Below are positions 14,036 through 26,156 of a DNA stretch of 64,000 nucleotides, one piece after another. The notes below the pieces were generated by a model. It did no database searches, was not told the origin of the DNA, and saw nothing but the letters and a program-made list of their open reading frames with translations. Each line of letters opens with the position of its first letter. Position 1 is the first letter of the stretch. The DNA comes from Anomaloglossus baeobatrachus. Its lineage: Eukaryota > Chordata > Amphibia > Anura > Aromobatidae. The position numbers and the translations under genes are program-made. The DNA lies in assembly GCF_048569485.1 (NCBI RefSeq), contig NC_134354.1:684727637-684791636 (forward strand). Reading direction: 5' to 3'.

Positions 14036-14327
14036 GGCTATGTGCGCACGTTGTGTACTGGCCCTGCAGAAATTTCTGCAGCGAGTTAAAGAGCAAACGT
14101 GCGCTTCAAATCGCTGCAGAAACAAAAGCCGATTTCATGTGCTCTGCATGTAGCCCCTCCCATAGACAGAGCAGGGACTTCATGCAGAGTGCACGAAAGA
14201 AGTGACATGTCACTTCTTAGAACGTGCGCTTCCATAGATTGTGCTGGGGACGCAGGATGCATGCAGTTACGCTGCGGTGCAGATCGCAGCGTAACTGCAT
14301 GCAATTACGCAACGTGCGCACATAGCC
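14036..14327. mobile_element. MITE GGCTATGTGCGCAC, copy A
   Basis: A 292-bp element with termini GGCTATGTGCGCACGTTG and the inverted complement, flanked by TAA (14033-14035, 14328-14330). A 362-bp relative lies at 48391-48752. Confidence 0.82.
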
Positions 14328-14394
14328 TAACTATGAAAGGACTATACTCAAATAACATGAAATTGCCACTGTCAGTCACTAGAACGGACTTATT

Positions 14395-14592
14395 GCTCTC
14401 AGTGAGAGAAACAAAATTAAAATTTTGTAGCTGTGATACCTTTTAATGGCTAACTAAAATAAAATGATGCTACAAAGCAAGCTTTAGAGACATCTCAGAA
14501 AAGATTGCTTTGTAATATCATTTTATTTTAGTTAGCCATTAAAAGGTATCACAACTACAAAATTTTAATTTTGTTTCTCTCACTGAGAGCAA
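14395..14592. repeat. Foldback repeat, arms of about 80 bp
   Basis: The arms 14395-14476 and 14512-14592 are nearly perfect inverted copies (shared core ATACCTTTTAATGGCTAACT). The centre carries AAGCTTTAGAGAC. It resembles a repeat I recall as common in frogs, in which this centre reads CTGATGA...GAAAGCTTG on one strand. It may be a decayed Penelope-type end. Confidence 0.5.
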
Positions 14593-14599
14593 TCAATCA

Positions 14600-16960
14600 T
14601 TTTTCAACTGGCTAACACGGTGCTAGAGCCCATGTGGAATAGTAACCCTAAAATGTCCTCTGCGAGCAGTGAGCCTATGTGGGACGCTAAGGGGCTCTGT
14701 GCTCAGAAGCAGCATTAACTGATACCCAAAAAAACCTCACAGAATATTCATACTAGAATTTGTAAATGGGACATTGGTCCAGAAAATAGTCCAATTACCA
14801 TATGTGGAACCAGAAAGGGACACTCCCCCTTAATATGGGGCTATTGCTCTTCCAGGATTGATAGCACATCACGTTAAAGAATGAACACTATAACTGTCTC
14901 TCTTTAGCAATAAGTTATAAATGAGAGGCAGGACCTAGTAATGAAACACAGCAAACCCTCCCGACTAGCAAGAATTCGGACTGTAGCTGAACCTAGACTC
15001 TTGTTGTGAGGGGAAGTAAAATGGCAATCCGAGTATGGTGATTATCACGCTAAGCTAAGTTCAGGTCCAAAAGAACAAGGCCCCTCTAACAAGAGTCGAG
15101 GCTAAAGACTCAAGATGTGAGGCATGCAGCCGAAGACGCCAGGCCCAAGGTAGGAGACCAAAAGGTACGAGGTCACAGGCATGAGGCAAAAAGGCACAAG
15201 GAAAAAAGGCGCAAGACCAAAAGGCGCAAGGTCAAACGTGCTAGATGTGGAGCCAATAGGCGCAAGCCCGTAGGCCAGAAGGCACAAGCCCGTAGGCCGG
15301 AGGCACAAGCTCAGAGGCACGAGGCTCAAGCATGGAGGCTCAAGACCAAGCCCAGAGGCATGAGGCACCAACTCAGAAGCACGAGGCCCAAGCCCAGAGG
15401 CACAAGGCACCAGCTCGGAGGCCCAAGCCCGGAGGCACGAGAACCAAGCTCAGAGGCACGAGGCCCAAGCCAGGATGCATAAGCCCGAAGGCACGAGACT
15501 GAAGGCACGAGGTACAAGCTTGGAGGAATTAGGCATAAACCCAGTGGCATAAGCCCGGAAGCACGAGACGCAGGCCCCGGAGGGCACTCCAGTTAAGCTT
15601 AAATCCAGCGGGTGAGCTGTGAAGGTCAAAGACTAAGAAGCAGTGAGAAAAGATCCACAAAACAGTGAGGCCCCGACAGACCTAAGGCGTAAAGCTAGAG
15701 GTGAGGGTTTTTTGGGAAACGATGGAGCCGAGCAGTGTGTGGGCAGAGCCATGCAGCTTGTGGTCAGAGCCGAGAGGTCTCAGCCCCAGAGGAGCGAAGG
15801 TGCATCAGACTTACCTTTGAGAGTAATGCATCTGTGGACTTAGGATAAACTTACCACATTTGAGCCTTATCTCCCATGTCAGTTTAGTTCCACAAGGACA
15901 AAGCAATTCATCGTGAGGATCAGCTGGAGGGCAGCCTCCACCTCCAAAATAATGTGAGAAATCCACAATATATGCCCTTCCATAGAAGGAGCAGACAGAT
16001 AGACCTAGTTTGTGCAGCCTTCACCGATAGCTCCCCAGGGGAGAAGCGGAGTCACGGCCAGGAATACCACATCATTGCAGATGGTAAGCCAATGGCAGCA
16101 AGTTCAAGAGGTGTCATGAAATTCTAAAGGACAAAATCTCACCACTCTAGGAGAACTTCTCATGCGGCTGACTCCACTCTTGCAGATGTCCGAAGTACCG
16201 AGTCACTGGGCTGAGTAGTGTCCTGGAGACTCCTGTGGGGAATACGCTGTTGGCCCATCTGCTGATGCTGATGCTGCTTCTGGATCAAGTGCTGTGATCT
16301 GGAGGGGGCATGTGTGACCATGCCACTACCCGTACCGATTCTATCCTCTACATGAAGTAGCAGGGGGCAGTACCATCCTGCCGTTGCCCACGCCGTTAAC
16401 AGCTTTCTTGCCTGATGTCATCCAGCCGTACCAGACCTCTGGATCTTCACCTGGCGCGTTCATGGCAGGGACAGCTGACAGTCGCTAAGCAGGAACGATG
16501 ACCAGCATGTTCTTCCGCTTCTAGTTCCTGCTGACGTCATCTGGCCATGACACACTGGCACGTCCGGATCTTCAACCGGTGTGTTCTACTGCAGGCACAG
16601 CCGACCGGCGCCAAGCAGGAATGCAGACGCCGGCAGGAACACTGTCGGCACGCTCTTCTACAGGGACAGGACATGAGCGACGAGCAGGAATGCAGCTTGG
16701 ATCTTCATCTGGAACACTCGTTGCAGGGACAGTCCCAGGACTCCGAGCAGGTATGTCGAACGCAGGGTAGAGTACTCGGCCCTGGACCTATCCCCCGAAC
16801 CCTGCGTCGCGTGCCATCCCAAAGGAAAAGCACCCCTGGAGATGCTTCCGGGGTTGAGGCCGAGGACCTGGCAATATGCCATGCTTCCAGCCATCAGATC
16901 AGCCCCAGGACAGCCGTCCTTCACCGTCGCAGCGCCACAGATCTTCTGGGTCTCCCATCC
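14600..16960. other. Interior of the DIRS remnant, no intact gene
   Basis: No intact gene. It holds the degenerate minisatellite at 15115-15570 and GC-rich leader-like sequence at 16200-16960, with recurring units around GATCTTCA and GGCACAGCCGAC. Confidence 0.4.
15115..15570. repeat. Degenerate GC-rich minisatellite
   Basis: Many imperfect copies of short units such as GGAGGCACGAGGCCCAAGC. The open frame over it is rich in R, K, A and Q and has no domain. I regard it as a repeat, not a gene. Confidence 0.7.
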
Positions 16961-17125
16961 TGGGACAGGAAACCAAACTGATGCGGTGGAGAGATGCTGC
17001 CCTTTCATTTCAGTGGGTTTCCTGTCCTAAGATGTGTGGACCTTTCTCTCCAGTGGCGCTGTCGTGGTGAAGGGGGACAAAAGAGAGGAAAAAAAAAAGT
17101 ACTTTACCTCTTATAAACTTAAAGA

Positions 17126-17372
17126 GGATTTAAAGAGGTATTCCCATCTCAATGATCCTTTCCCAAAATGTAGTAGGTGTAATAGCAAATACCTCCAATT
17201 AGAAATGTAGTATAGTTCTGATATAGCCATGTCTCTTACCTCATGTGCAGGAATTTGCAACTTGTTATCCATAGTTAATACCACAAGCAACTAACTCACT
17301 ATATGAGTGGATGGAGGTATTTGCTATTATAGCTACTACATATTGAGATAGGATCTTGGAGACAGGAACATT
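17126..17372. mobile_element. Small palindromic MITE
   Basis: Left segment 17130-17193 and right segment 17310-17372 are inverted copies (shared AATAGCAAATACCTCCA). There is no coding sequence. Confidence 0.6.
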
Positions 17373-18180
17373 TAAATATTTCCCATGTTATTTCAATCTT
17401 AGGCTATGTTCACACAGGACATCTTTTGGTGAGTTTTTGAGATCACAAAGATGTACCTAAATGCATGCATTTCCTTCTCCCAGCAAAATCAATGAGCTTT
17501 CTATTTTGCGGTCCACACTGGGCATCTTTTTTGGCTGCGTTTTTGAAGCTGCAACATGTCAATTCTTTTTGCGTTTTTGAGCCCTTCCAGTCGATTTGTT
17601 GTTTCGTTTTGTTTTTTTTAAATCAGATAATTTTTATTGAACATAAAACAGTTAGTACAGAGCAATTTTGAAAATACCTCCGAGAACATTTATATCGTCT
17701 CCATAATGAACTTAGTATCACAGTATTTTCCAAAATTACAAATGTTATCTCTGTACGATTTTAAATCAGTATTTTGATATTCCATAAAAGAACATTTAGA
17801 CAAGCTAAACTTATAAGTAACGAAAATTAAAGATAACAATTACATCAGTACATCTGTCCAGCTTAAAATCACTATATGGCCTCATCACTCTACAGTACAT
17901 TCCTATCCACTCGCACCCCATATCCCCCAACTGTTAACCAGATCAATCCCTCCTTTTCTCTTCCGGCCGCACCATCCAACATTTCATGACAACTCAAGAG
18001 TGGCCAGACCCCCATCCCCAAAATTACTCCCTCATTGTTAGCAAAGTAATAGATGGTCTAACATAGCATCCTGGACCAACGTCCCAGAGGGGAGACCTGG
18101 AACCTCCATCCATGGCTGCCAGATATTATAAAATTTACTAAGTGCTTTCCTCTTTAGGTAGACTCCTCGTTCCAGTCTAA

Positions 18181-20142
18181 AGGGTGCTTTACACGCTGCG
18201 ACATTGCTAACGATCTAGGGCAGTCATGGCGAACCTTTTACAGGTCGAGTGCCCAAACTGTGGCCCTAAACCAATTTTTTTTTCCGAAGTGCCAACCAAT
18301 CCTATTATGTAAATAATTGATTTTAACCTTACCTTTGCCGTCTTCTCTTCAGCAGGGGGCATCACGCTCATGCATGCTTACCACACATTGAAGCTGAGCC
18401 CCTGCCCTTTCCAGACACAGCAGTTGATGATCTTTCTGGAAAAAATTACAGCATATTAGACAGAGATTTTAGCCTGGAATGCAATCAGATTTCACCCTGT
18501 ACTCCACATCTACATTTAAAAGTCTGAACATCTTGAAATCCCATAAAGATGTACGAGTTGCTCCCTTCCCCCTTCATTGTGTAGTTCTGTCCCCCTTCCT
18601 GGTAAACATGTCCCCCATCCTTACTTATATTTCCTACATTCTGGTATATTTGTCCCCATCATGGCCCCATCCTGGTAAATGTACCCCATCCCAGCATATT
18701 CCCCATCCTGGTAAATGTACCCCATCCTGGTAAATGTACCCCATCCTGGCATGTTCCCCCATGCTGTTAAATGACCCCATCCTGGTAAATGTACCCCATT
18801 CAGGCATGTTCCCTTATCCTGGTAAATGTCCCCTTTTCTGGTAAACGTACCACATCCTGGTAAATGTACCCCATCCTGGTAAATGTACCCCATCCTGGCA
18901 TTTTTCCTCATCCTGGCATGTTCATGTACCCACATCCTGGCATGTTTCCCCCCATCCTTTCATGTTTCCCCCCCATCCTTGTAAATGTATCCCCCTTCCT
19001 GCTAAATGTACCCCATCCTGGCATGTTTTCCCCCATCCTTGCATGTTTCCCCCATCCTTGCAGTCATGTTTCCCCCCATCCTTGCATGTTTCCCCCATTC
19101 TTGCAGCCATGTTTTCCCCCATCCTTGCATGTGTCCCCCATCCTTGCAGTCATGTTTCCCCCCATCCTTGCATGTTTCCCCCCATCCTTGCATGTTTCCC
19201 CCATCCTTGCAGTCATGTTTCCCCCATCCTTGCAGTCATGTTTCCCCCATCTTTGCATGTTTCCCCTTCTTTGCAGCCATGTTTCTCTCCATCTTTGCAC
19301 ATTTCCCCCATCCTTGCAGCCATGTTTGCCCCGTGCTCTGTTTGTTTGCCCCGTGCTCTTTTTGTTTGCCCCGTGCTCTATTTGTTTGCCCCGTGCTCTA
19401 TTTGTTTGCCCCGTGCTCTATTTGTTTGCCCCGTGCTCTGTTTGTTTGCCCCGTGCTCTGTTTGTTTGCCCCGTGCTGTTTGTTTGCCCCGTGCTCTGTT
19501 TGTTTGCCCCGTGCTCTGTTTGTATGCCCCGTGCTCTGTTTGTATGCCCCGTGCTTTGATGTATGCCCCATGCTCTCATGTTTGCCCCGTGCTCTCATGT
19601 TTGCCCCTCTGCTTCCATGTTTGCCCCGTGCTTCCATGTTTGCCCCGTGCTCCCATGTTTTCCCCGTGCTCCCATGTTTTCCCCGTGCTCCCATGTTTTC
19701 CCCGTGCTCCCATGTTTGCCCCGTGCTCCCATGTTTGCCCCCCGCTCTCCATGTTTGCCCCTCGCTCTCCATGTTTGCCCCTCGCTCTCCATGTTTGCCC
19801 CTCGCTCTCCATGTTTGCCCCCGCTCTCCATGTTTGCCCCCCGCTCTCCATGTTCGCCCCTGTGCTCCCATGTTTGCCCCCGTGCTCTCCATGTTTGCCC
19901 CCGTGCTCTCCATGTTTGCCCCCATGCTCCCATGTTTGCCCCGTGCTCTCCATGTTTGCCCCCTGTGCTCTCCATGTTTCCCCCGTGCTCTCCATGTTTG
20001 CCACAGCGACGTCGCAGGGAAGTACGTGTGATGGGTGTAAGCGATGTTGTGCGCCACGGGCAGCGATTTTCCCGTGACGCACAACCGACAGGGGCGGGTA
20101 CGCTCACTAGCGATATCGATATCGCAGCATGTAAAGACCGCT
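18181..20142. mobile_element. MITE enlarged by an inserted repeat block
   Basis: The left end AGGGTGCTTTACACGCTGCG and right end (complement AGCGGTCTTTACATGCTGCG) form a terminal inverted repeat. Flanks are TAA and TTA. MITE sequence covers about 18181-18218 and 20003-20142. Between them starts a hAT-like end (CAGTCATGGCGAACC at 18221), followed by minisatellites that appear to have consumed its other end. Confidence 0.65.
18580..20002. repeat. Compound 20-bp minisatellite
   Basis: Three blocks occur in order: CATCCTGGTAAATGTACCCC-like units (18600-19030), CCCATCCTTGCATGTTTCCC-like units (19030-19320), and CCCCGTGCTCTGTTTGTTTG-like units grading into CTCCATGTTTGCCCC (19320-20000). All plus frames stay open for hundreds of codons, because a roughly 20-bp unit without stops repeats in every frame. 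Confidence 0.9.
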
Positions 20143-20196
20143 TTAGGATACTTATTTTGTTTTTAAACTCCACTATAGTTGGAGAAGGATCTAGCT

Positions 20197-22283
20197 CAGG
20201 GGTCTCAATCACGCGGCCCGCGGGCCGCATGCGGCCCGTCAGGCTGCTTCGTGCAGCCCCCAGTTCCGTGCCCCTGTTCACTATCGCGGCCGGTGCAGGG
20301 GCCGCAGCCACTGTCTGCACTTTGTTAGATGAGTGTTTTGCCGGCGCTGCGTTCTCAGAGGCAAGAACTGTGCGCGCGCAGCGCCGGCAAAACAACCATC
20401 TGATCTGACATAAATCGCTGCCAGGGGCTGCGGTCCCTGAACCGGCCGCGATAGTCACCGGGGCACAGCCTGCAGACAGCAAGAAGCAGAGGTGAGGAGC
20501 CGAGGGAGCGCGGGACAGGTGAGAAGAATGGTGGTTTTTTATTTTTTGTGTATGTGAAGGACGGCACATTAACCCCTTAGCGACCTATGACGTACTGGGT
20601 ACATCATGGCTCCCTGGTACTGAAGGATCCATGACATACCCAGTACGTCATGGCGAAATCGCAGCCCCGGTGGCTGCGATCGCTGTTTGCATTGCAAATA
20701 GCAAATACCTTAGATTCGGGGAGGAGGGGACCTGAGGGGTGGTGTCTCCTCCCCGGACCTACGGAGGCTGTGATTGGCTGTGCGGCGTTCGTCAGCCAAT
20801 CACAGCCACTGTAATGTTTTAGCCATTGAAAAATGGCTGTAACATTGAAATCTAGCCCTGATCAGTGCAGCTGTAGCACCGATCATTGGCTGGAGCTGGG
20901 TGACCTCTGTTTCACCCGCCCCCAGCTCTGATTGGAGAGACCTGCCTTGTGACCGATCTGTCCAATCACTGTGGATCTGGGGCCAGAGACCGCCCCCTCA
21001 GCTTCACTCAGGAATCTGTGGGTGGAAGCCGAGAGCGATCGGTAAATTATCACCTTTCACCCGCCGCCACTGCCCCCACCACCCATTACTACAGGATGGG
21101 GACATTACTATAGAATAGGGACACGGTGGGCACATGACTATAGAATAGGGACAAGGTGGGCACATGACTATAGAATAGGGACAAGGTGGGCACATGACTA
21201 TAGAATAGGGACAAGGTGGGCACATGTCTATAGGATGGGGACAAGGTGGGCACATGTCTATAGGATGGGGACAAGGTGGGCACATGTCTATAGGATGGGG
21301 ACAAGGTGGGCACATGACTATAGGATGGGGACAAGGTGGGCACATGTCTATAGGATGGGGACAAGGTGAGCACATGACTATAGAATAGGGACAAGGTGGG
21401 CACATGACTATAGGATGGGGACAAGGTGGGCACATGACTATAGGATGGGGACAAGGTGGGCACATGACTATAGGATGGGGACAAGGTGGGCACATGTCTA
21501 TAGGATGGGGACAAGGTGGGCACATGTCTATAGGATGGGGACAAGGTGGGCACATGTCTATAGGATGGGGACAAGGTGGGCACATGTCTATAGGATGGGG
21601 ACAAGGTGGGCACATGACTATAGAATAGGGACAAGGTGGGCACATGTCTATAGAATAGGGACAAGGTGGGCACATGTCTATAGAATAGGGACAAGGTGGG
21701 CACATTACTATAGAATAGGGACAAGGTGGGCACATTACTATAGAATAGGGACAAGGTGGGCACATTACTATAGAATAGGGACAAGGTGGGCACATGTCTA
21801 TAGGATGGGGACAAGGTGGGCACATTACTATAGGATGGGGACAAGGTGGGCACATGTCTATAGGATGGGGACAAGGTGGGCACATTACTATAGGATGGGG
21901 ACAAGGTGGGCACATGTCTATAGGATGGGGACAAGGTGGGCACATTACTATAGGATAGGGAACATTACTAAAAGATGTTGGCCAAAATTTCTATATAGTG
22001 ATAATTGTAACACTATTAGTTACAAGAAAGGGATAAAATGTAAAAAAAAACAAAATAAGGCATGACTTTTTTTTATCAAATTTTTTTTTAGATTTAATCA
22101 AAGAATGTGCACATTTGTTATAATAAACAAGTGAAAAATGTTGAAAATCAGTCATCCAAAGGTGTGTAAAAAAATATATATGGTACCAATAAAAATGTCA
22201 CTTTGTCCTGCAAAGAATGCGGCCCCCCAAATTATTTTTTTCCTCTGTGCGGCCCATACACTCAGCCGAGTTTGAGACCCCTG
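20197..22283. mobile_element. Non-autonomous hAT element
   Basis: Termini CAGGGGTCTCAA and TTTGAGACCCCTG with a perfect 8-bp target duplication ATCTAGCT (20189-20196, 22284-22291). Subterminal GCGGCCCGCGGGCCGCATGC is strongly palindromic. The 2,087-bp interior carries a 30-bp minisatellite and no transposase. It lies in the LINE. Confidence 0.9.
21094..21962. repeat. 30-bp minisatellite
   Basis: About 29 copies of a 30-bp unit (GGGACAAGGTGGGCACATGA plus CTATAGAATA or CTATAGGATG). The variants fall into a few types (ATGACTA, ATGTCTA, ATTACTA) that alternate in blocks, indicating unit duplication. Long ORFs on both strands are consequences of the 30-bp period. Confidence 0.95.
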
Positions 22284-23024
22284 ATCTAGCTAATGATATG
22301 CCAGCAATTTCCTTGCTTGGTAGAGAATGCGTTATACCCAGGGCCATTGGGGTATCCAGGTCTACTCCCTCTTCCCATAAGTTTACCAAGCAAATACGGG
22401 GCAAAGGCTGAATATTAATTTGGTACACCTGCTCTATAAATCCCAGGGCTTGCTTCCAAAACTCACCTATATGTCCACATTCCCACATGACATGCATTAA
22501 ATGAGCATCATCCTGTCCACATCTGACACTTTGTGCATTTGGTCTACATCAGATATTGAACAGGAGGTTAGGTGTCTTGTACACCCTATGGATAAGAAAT
22601 AACTGACATCAGCACCATGGAATTAATGGTGCTCTATAAATAAATAATAATAATCCTCTGACACTCCAAGACTGCCATTTTAGGAATCTGCTCCAATATA
22701 TCGGACCACTGGTCGTAAGAGATAGGTCCCGTTCCCATTTATGTTTGAGTGAGTGTATATCGATCTAGGTGTGGCGGCAGCTACACCTCCTATGTATTTC
22801 ACAGACCTCTAGTGGAATCAGATGTGGCTACAGTATACAATTATGTGTCATATTCACAGGGCCTGACCTCCTCTGTCTCTTTAGTGCATATTGTAGCTGC
22901 AAGTCTTAGTAGAAAAATACATGTGGAAGATGAAAGTCAGTCTGCAATTGCTCAGCTTTTCAGAACGTTATTGTGTAAAATATGGGACATCAGGCAGACC
23001 CACCTATCTTCCCACCCTTTAAAT

Positions 23025-24383
23025 CAGGGGTGGGGAACCTCCGGCCCGCGGGCCGTATACGGCCCGTGATGACTTTTTATGCGGCCCCCAGGCACATTCC
23101 CAGGGACCGCTGTGCTCTGGCAGCAGCCGCGCTTTTCCCGGCCGCCGGCCCTTTAAATCTCACTGCCTGATGCCTTGAGGGTAGATGCTAGAATGTATGG
23201 GCTCTATCCAGATCCTGACTTCCAGGACCTGACTGCAGCCCATACATTCTAGGCTTAACCCCGGCCTGTGCTAGTGTGCTCTGGAGGGCGGGGTAAGCAG
23301 CACGCTGCGACATGTCACAGAAGAGCTGCAGCAGATTTACCAGCCTCCCGGCCCTGCTGTGTGTGTGACTCCTCCTCCCCCTCACTGTGAGTACGCAACC
23401 CATCGCTGCCCCCCCCCCCCTCCCCCGCTAAGTGCTGTGTACTCCCTCATGCTGTGTGTACCCCTCAATGCTGTGTACCCCTAATGCTGTGTGTAGCCCC
23501 TCGTGCTGTGTACCTCCCAGTGCTGTGTGTAGCCCCTAATGCTGTGTGTACCCCCTAATGTTGAGTACACCCCTAGTACAGTGTGTACCCCCTAGTACTG
23601 TGTGGCTCCCCTAGTGCTGTCTGTACCCCTTGGGTGATGTCTATGCCCCCCCCAGTGCTGTCCGCACCACCTAATGCTGTCCATGCTGCCACCAGTACTG
23701 TCCATGCCACGGTCATTGCTGTCTGGGCCCCCTTATGCTGTCCGTGCTCCCCAGTGCTGTGTGCCACCCCTCAGTACTATGTACCCCCCAGTGCTCTGAA
23801 CTTGGTACTGCTGTCTGTACCCTCCCACTGCTTTCTATGCCCCCCAGTCTGTGCCCTCCTGTTGATGTCTATGCTCCCCCAGGCTTCTCTGTGTCTCCCT
23901 AGTGATGCCACCTAGTGCTGTCCGTGCTGCCACCTAGTGGAGTCCGTGCTGCCACCTAGTGCAGTCCGTGCTGCCACCTAGTGCTGTCTGTGCCACAGCC
24001 AAGGCTGTCCATGCCCCCCTACTGATGTATATGCCTCAGCCCCCTCCTGTGATGTATATGCCCCAGCCCCTCCTGTGATGTGTGCTCCCAGTGTCTCCTG
24101 TAATTTATGCACCCCAGCCCCTCCTGTGATCTATATGCCCCCAGCATCTCCAGACTGAGACAAACCTGGAAAAGCAGCTGTGAGAAACGAGATGATCAAT
24201 ATCACCAAACATCACAGTCACACCAAACAGAAGCAGCTCCTGCCTCCACAGTAGGGGTGAGTTATTTAATCGTTTGACCAAATATAGCTGGGTTATTTTT
24301 CAAGTTGATAATGTTGTGCGGCCCCCAAAGGTTAGTAGGAAATTCCAAATGGCCCCCGGCAGTAAAAAGGTTCCCCACCCCTG
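23025..24383. mobile_element. Non-autonomous hAT element, related family
   Basis: Termini CAGGGGTGGGGAACC and GGTTCCCCACCCCTG with a perfect 8-bp target duplication CTTTAAAT (23017-23024, 24384-24391). It has the same subterminal GCGGCCC-rich palindrome as 20197-22283. The middle (23420-24140) is a degenerate GTGCTGTGTGTACCCCC-type tandem repeat. There is no transposase. Confidence 0.9.
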
Positions 24384-24775
24384 CTTTAAATCCTTCAAGC
24401 TTCTGGACTTCTTGTATGTCCGGGTTCCGCCATAGTGGCCAATACTCTGCAGGTCCACTAGCTTTCAAGAGATTTGCCCCTATCCCATACCTTAAAAATC
24501 ATGGCTAGCATTGGGTGCCTCACTGTTCACCTGCCTCTGTCCCACTTCTAGCCGGCTCAGCGGATATTTCTACTCTGATCCCTCTCTCACCACTTATATT
24601 GTAAGCCTCTTCCCCCCCCATCCTCTAAAATGTTGCATCTGGGAAGCGATATAATATAAATATGGATTTGGCACCGCCAATCCTCCCTCTTTTCCCTTCT
24701 GCAACACTTCGTCGGACCTAGTGTTTTCTCTTCCATGTAAGTTCCCGGAAAAACGTTTCAACTTTGGTTAAATAA

Positions 24776-25095
24776 ATTACAGTGCCGTTTATTCCATGGC
24801 GCTTTACATGTGAAAGGGGTATACATAATAGGGACAAGTACAATAATCAAACAATAGGCACAGACTAGTACATGAGAATAGAGGTCCTTGTCCGCGAGGG
24901 CTCACCGTCTACAAGGGATAGGTGAGCATACAGTACTTTAGGGTAGAGCTGGTTGTTCGGCATTATATCGGACTGAGAGTTACTGCAGGTTGTAGGCTTG
25001 TTGGAAGAGGTGGGTCTTCCGGTTCCTTTTGAAGCTTGTCAAAAAGGTAGGTGAAAGTCTGATATGTTGTGGCACACTGAAGAATTATGTATAAA
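24776..25095 (-). repeat. Dispersed LINE/SINE-type tail repeat
   Basis: On the minus strand this ends in AAGCGCCATGGAATAAACGG followed by an A/T-rich tail, and carries CCACCTCTTCCAACAAGCCT upstream. A related tail (CACCATGGAATTAATGGTGC) ends at 22660 in the other orientation. It resembles 3' ends of CR1/L2-type elements, but I could not confirm the family. Confidence 0.4.
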
Positions 25096-25099
25096 GTAT

Positions 25100-26060
25100 A
25101 ACAATTGTAGCATCAATACCATATTAAATTTGTTCTACCAATATCTGACAGGGGGAGCTGGCACCAGGTATTAACCTTTGCCCTAAATTGCACCAGCAGG
25201 AGATTAAGAGCTCTGAATTCATTCAGGCTAACAATTATTCCCAAATATTTAAACTCTTGGACTATGGGAACGATTATCTGTAAGTTACAGAAGCTCACCA
25301 GGAGACTATTTAGACCAATTAATCCGGAGACCAGATCTCCGCCCAAACTCACGAATGAGATCCATTGCCGGAAAGATTGAGGAGTGCACTCTATCCAAGT
25401 GTAATAGGAAATTATCTGCATATAAAGATTTTCTGCTCTACAGCCCCACGTTTGAAATCCCATCACCTCCTTTGACATTTGTATGGAGACTGCCAAAGGC
25501 GTAACGCAGTAACAACTAGCAAGGGTGGGGAGACGGGGGTGTAGAGCGGGCACCCCTGCCTAGCTCCTCTTTGCAGTGCAAAAGGCCCAGAGACCCGGCA
25601 GTTCACAAAGTTTATAAATCTGTGACTAAATCCCATTTCCTCAAGAACTGCCCACAAGAATCTCCTCTCTAGACTGTCAAATGCCTTCGTGGCATTGCCC
25701 TTTCCCCCGGGTTCTCAGAACCAAGTTGCTGGCCTAGATACAATCTCCTTAGATTCAACAATGTGGCCCTACATGGAATGAAACCCGTCTGGTCCACTAT
25801 CCACAATGGCTGAGAGGACTCGGGATATTCTGTTGGAGAGTACCTTTGCTAACATTTTGACGTCTGCTGCTAAAGGGGAGAACGGACAGTACGGTGCCAG
25901 GGTTTAGTGATTTTTTCCCAGGTTTCACAATTAGGACTATTAAAGCTTCTTTCATAGAAGATGGCAAAATCCTTAACCTTTCTTCCTCTTGAAACATCTT
26001 AAGCAATTCAGGTGATCGAGGCAGAGGGGTATGTTTTAAATAACTCAAGCAGGCCATCAT
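25100..26060 (-). pseudogene. LINE ORF2 reverse transcriptase remnant
   Basis: Recognisable blocks on the minus strand, in order, are MKEALIVLIVKPGKK (about 25930), LEEMGFSHRFINFV then ALQRGARQGCPL (about 25560-25650), and FKYLGIIVS then WCQLPLSDIGRTNLI (about 25120-25250). These are the fingers, RGxRQGCPLSP and post-palm blocks of L1/Tx1 reverse transcriptases. The YADD block is not cleanly readable. The frame changes several times, so it is inactive. Confidence 0.75.
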
Positions 26061-26156
26061 TCCCGGAGCCTTTTCATTTTGTGTCTATCCAAGCGCCTCC
26101 TGCAGTTCTTCTAACAGACTGTCCCTATCTAGCAAGTCTCTATGCTCATCACTTAA

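Larger units (their letters stand above)
12574..17090 (-). mobile_element. Fossil DIRS retrotransposon remnant
   Basis: Inverted copies of a roughly 110-bp terminal segment (containing CATCTTAGGACAG and AACCCACTGAAAT) lie at 12590-12720 and 16965-17075. Near the right end on the minus strand (about 13000-13130) the C-terminal part of a DIRS tyrosine recombinase is recognisable (ICKAATWSS block). A motif shared with the termini (CACGACAGCGTCACC) recurs at 12885-12900, as an internal complementary region would. Most of the body is missing or replaced by other repeats. It is old and heavily broken. Confidence 0.6.

Noticed and set aside
15117-15482. Arg/Lys/Ala-rich 121-codon frame
   Set aside because: Degenerate tandem repeat with no conserved domain and an equally long frame on the opposite strand.
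18962-20077. 371-codon Cys/Pro-rich frame and several overlapping ones on both strands
   Set aside because: It lies wholly in 20-bp minisatellite blocks. Every frame is open for the same reason, and no start, splice or domain signal supports a gene.
21004-21945. 300-codon frames on both strands, and array-like spacing suggestive of CRISPR
   Set aside because: A 30-bp unit without stops gives open frames in several phases. Units are contiguous with no unique spacers, so it is not a CRISPR array.
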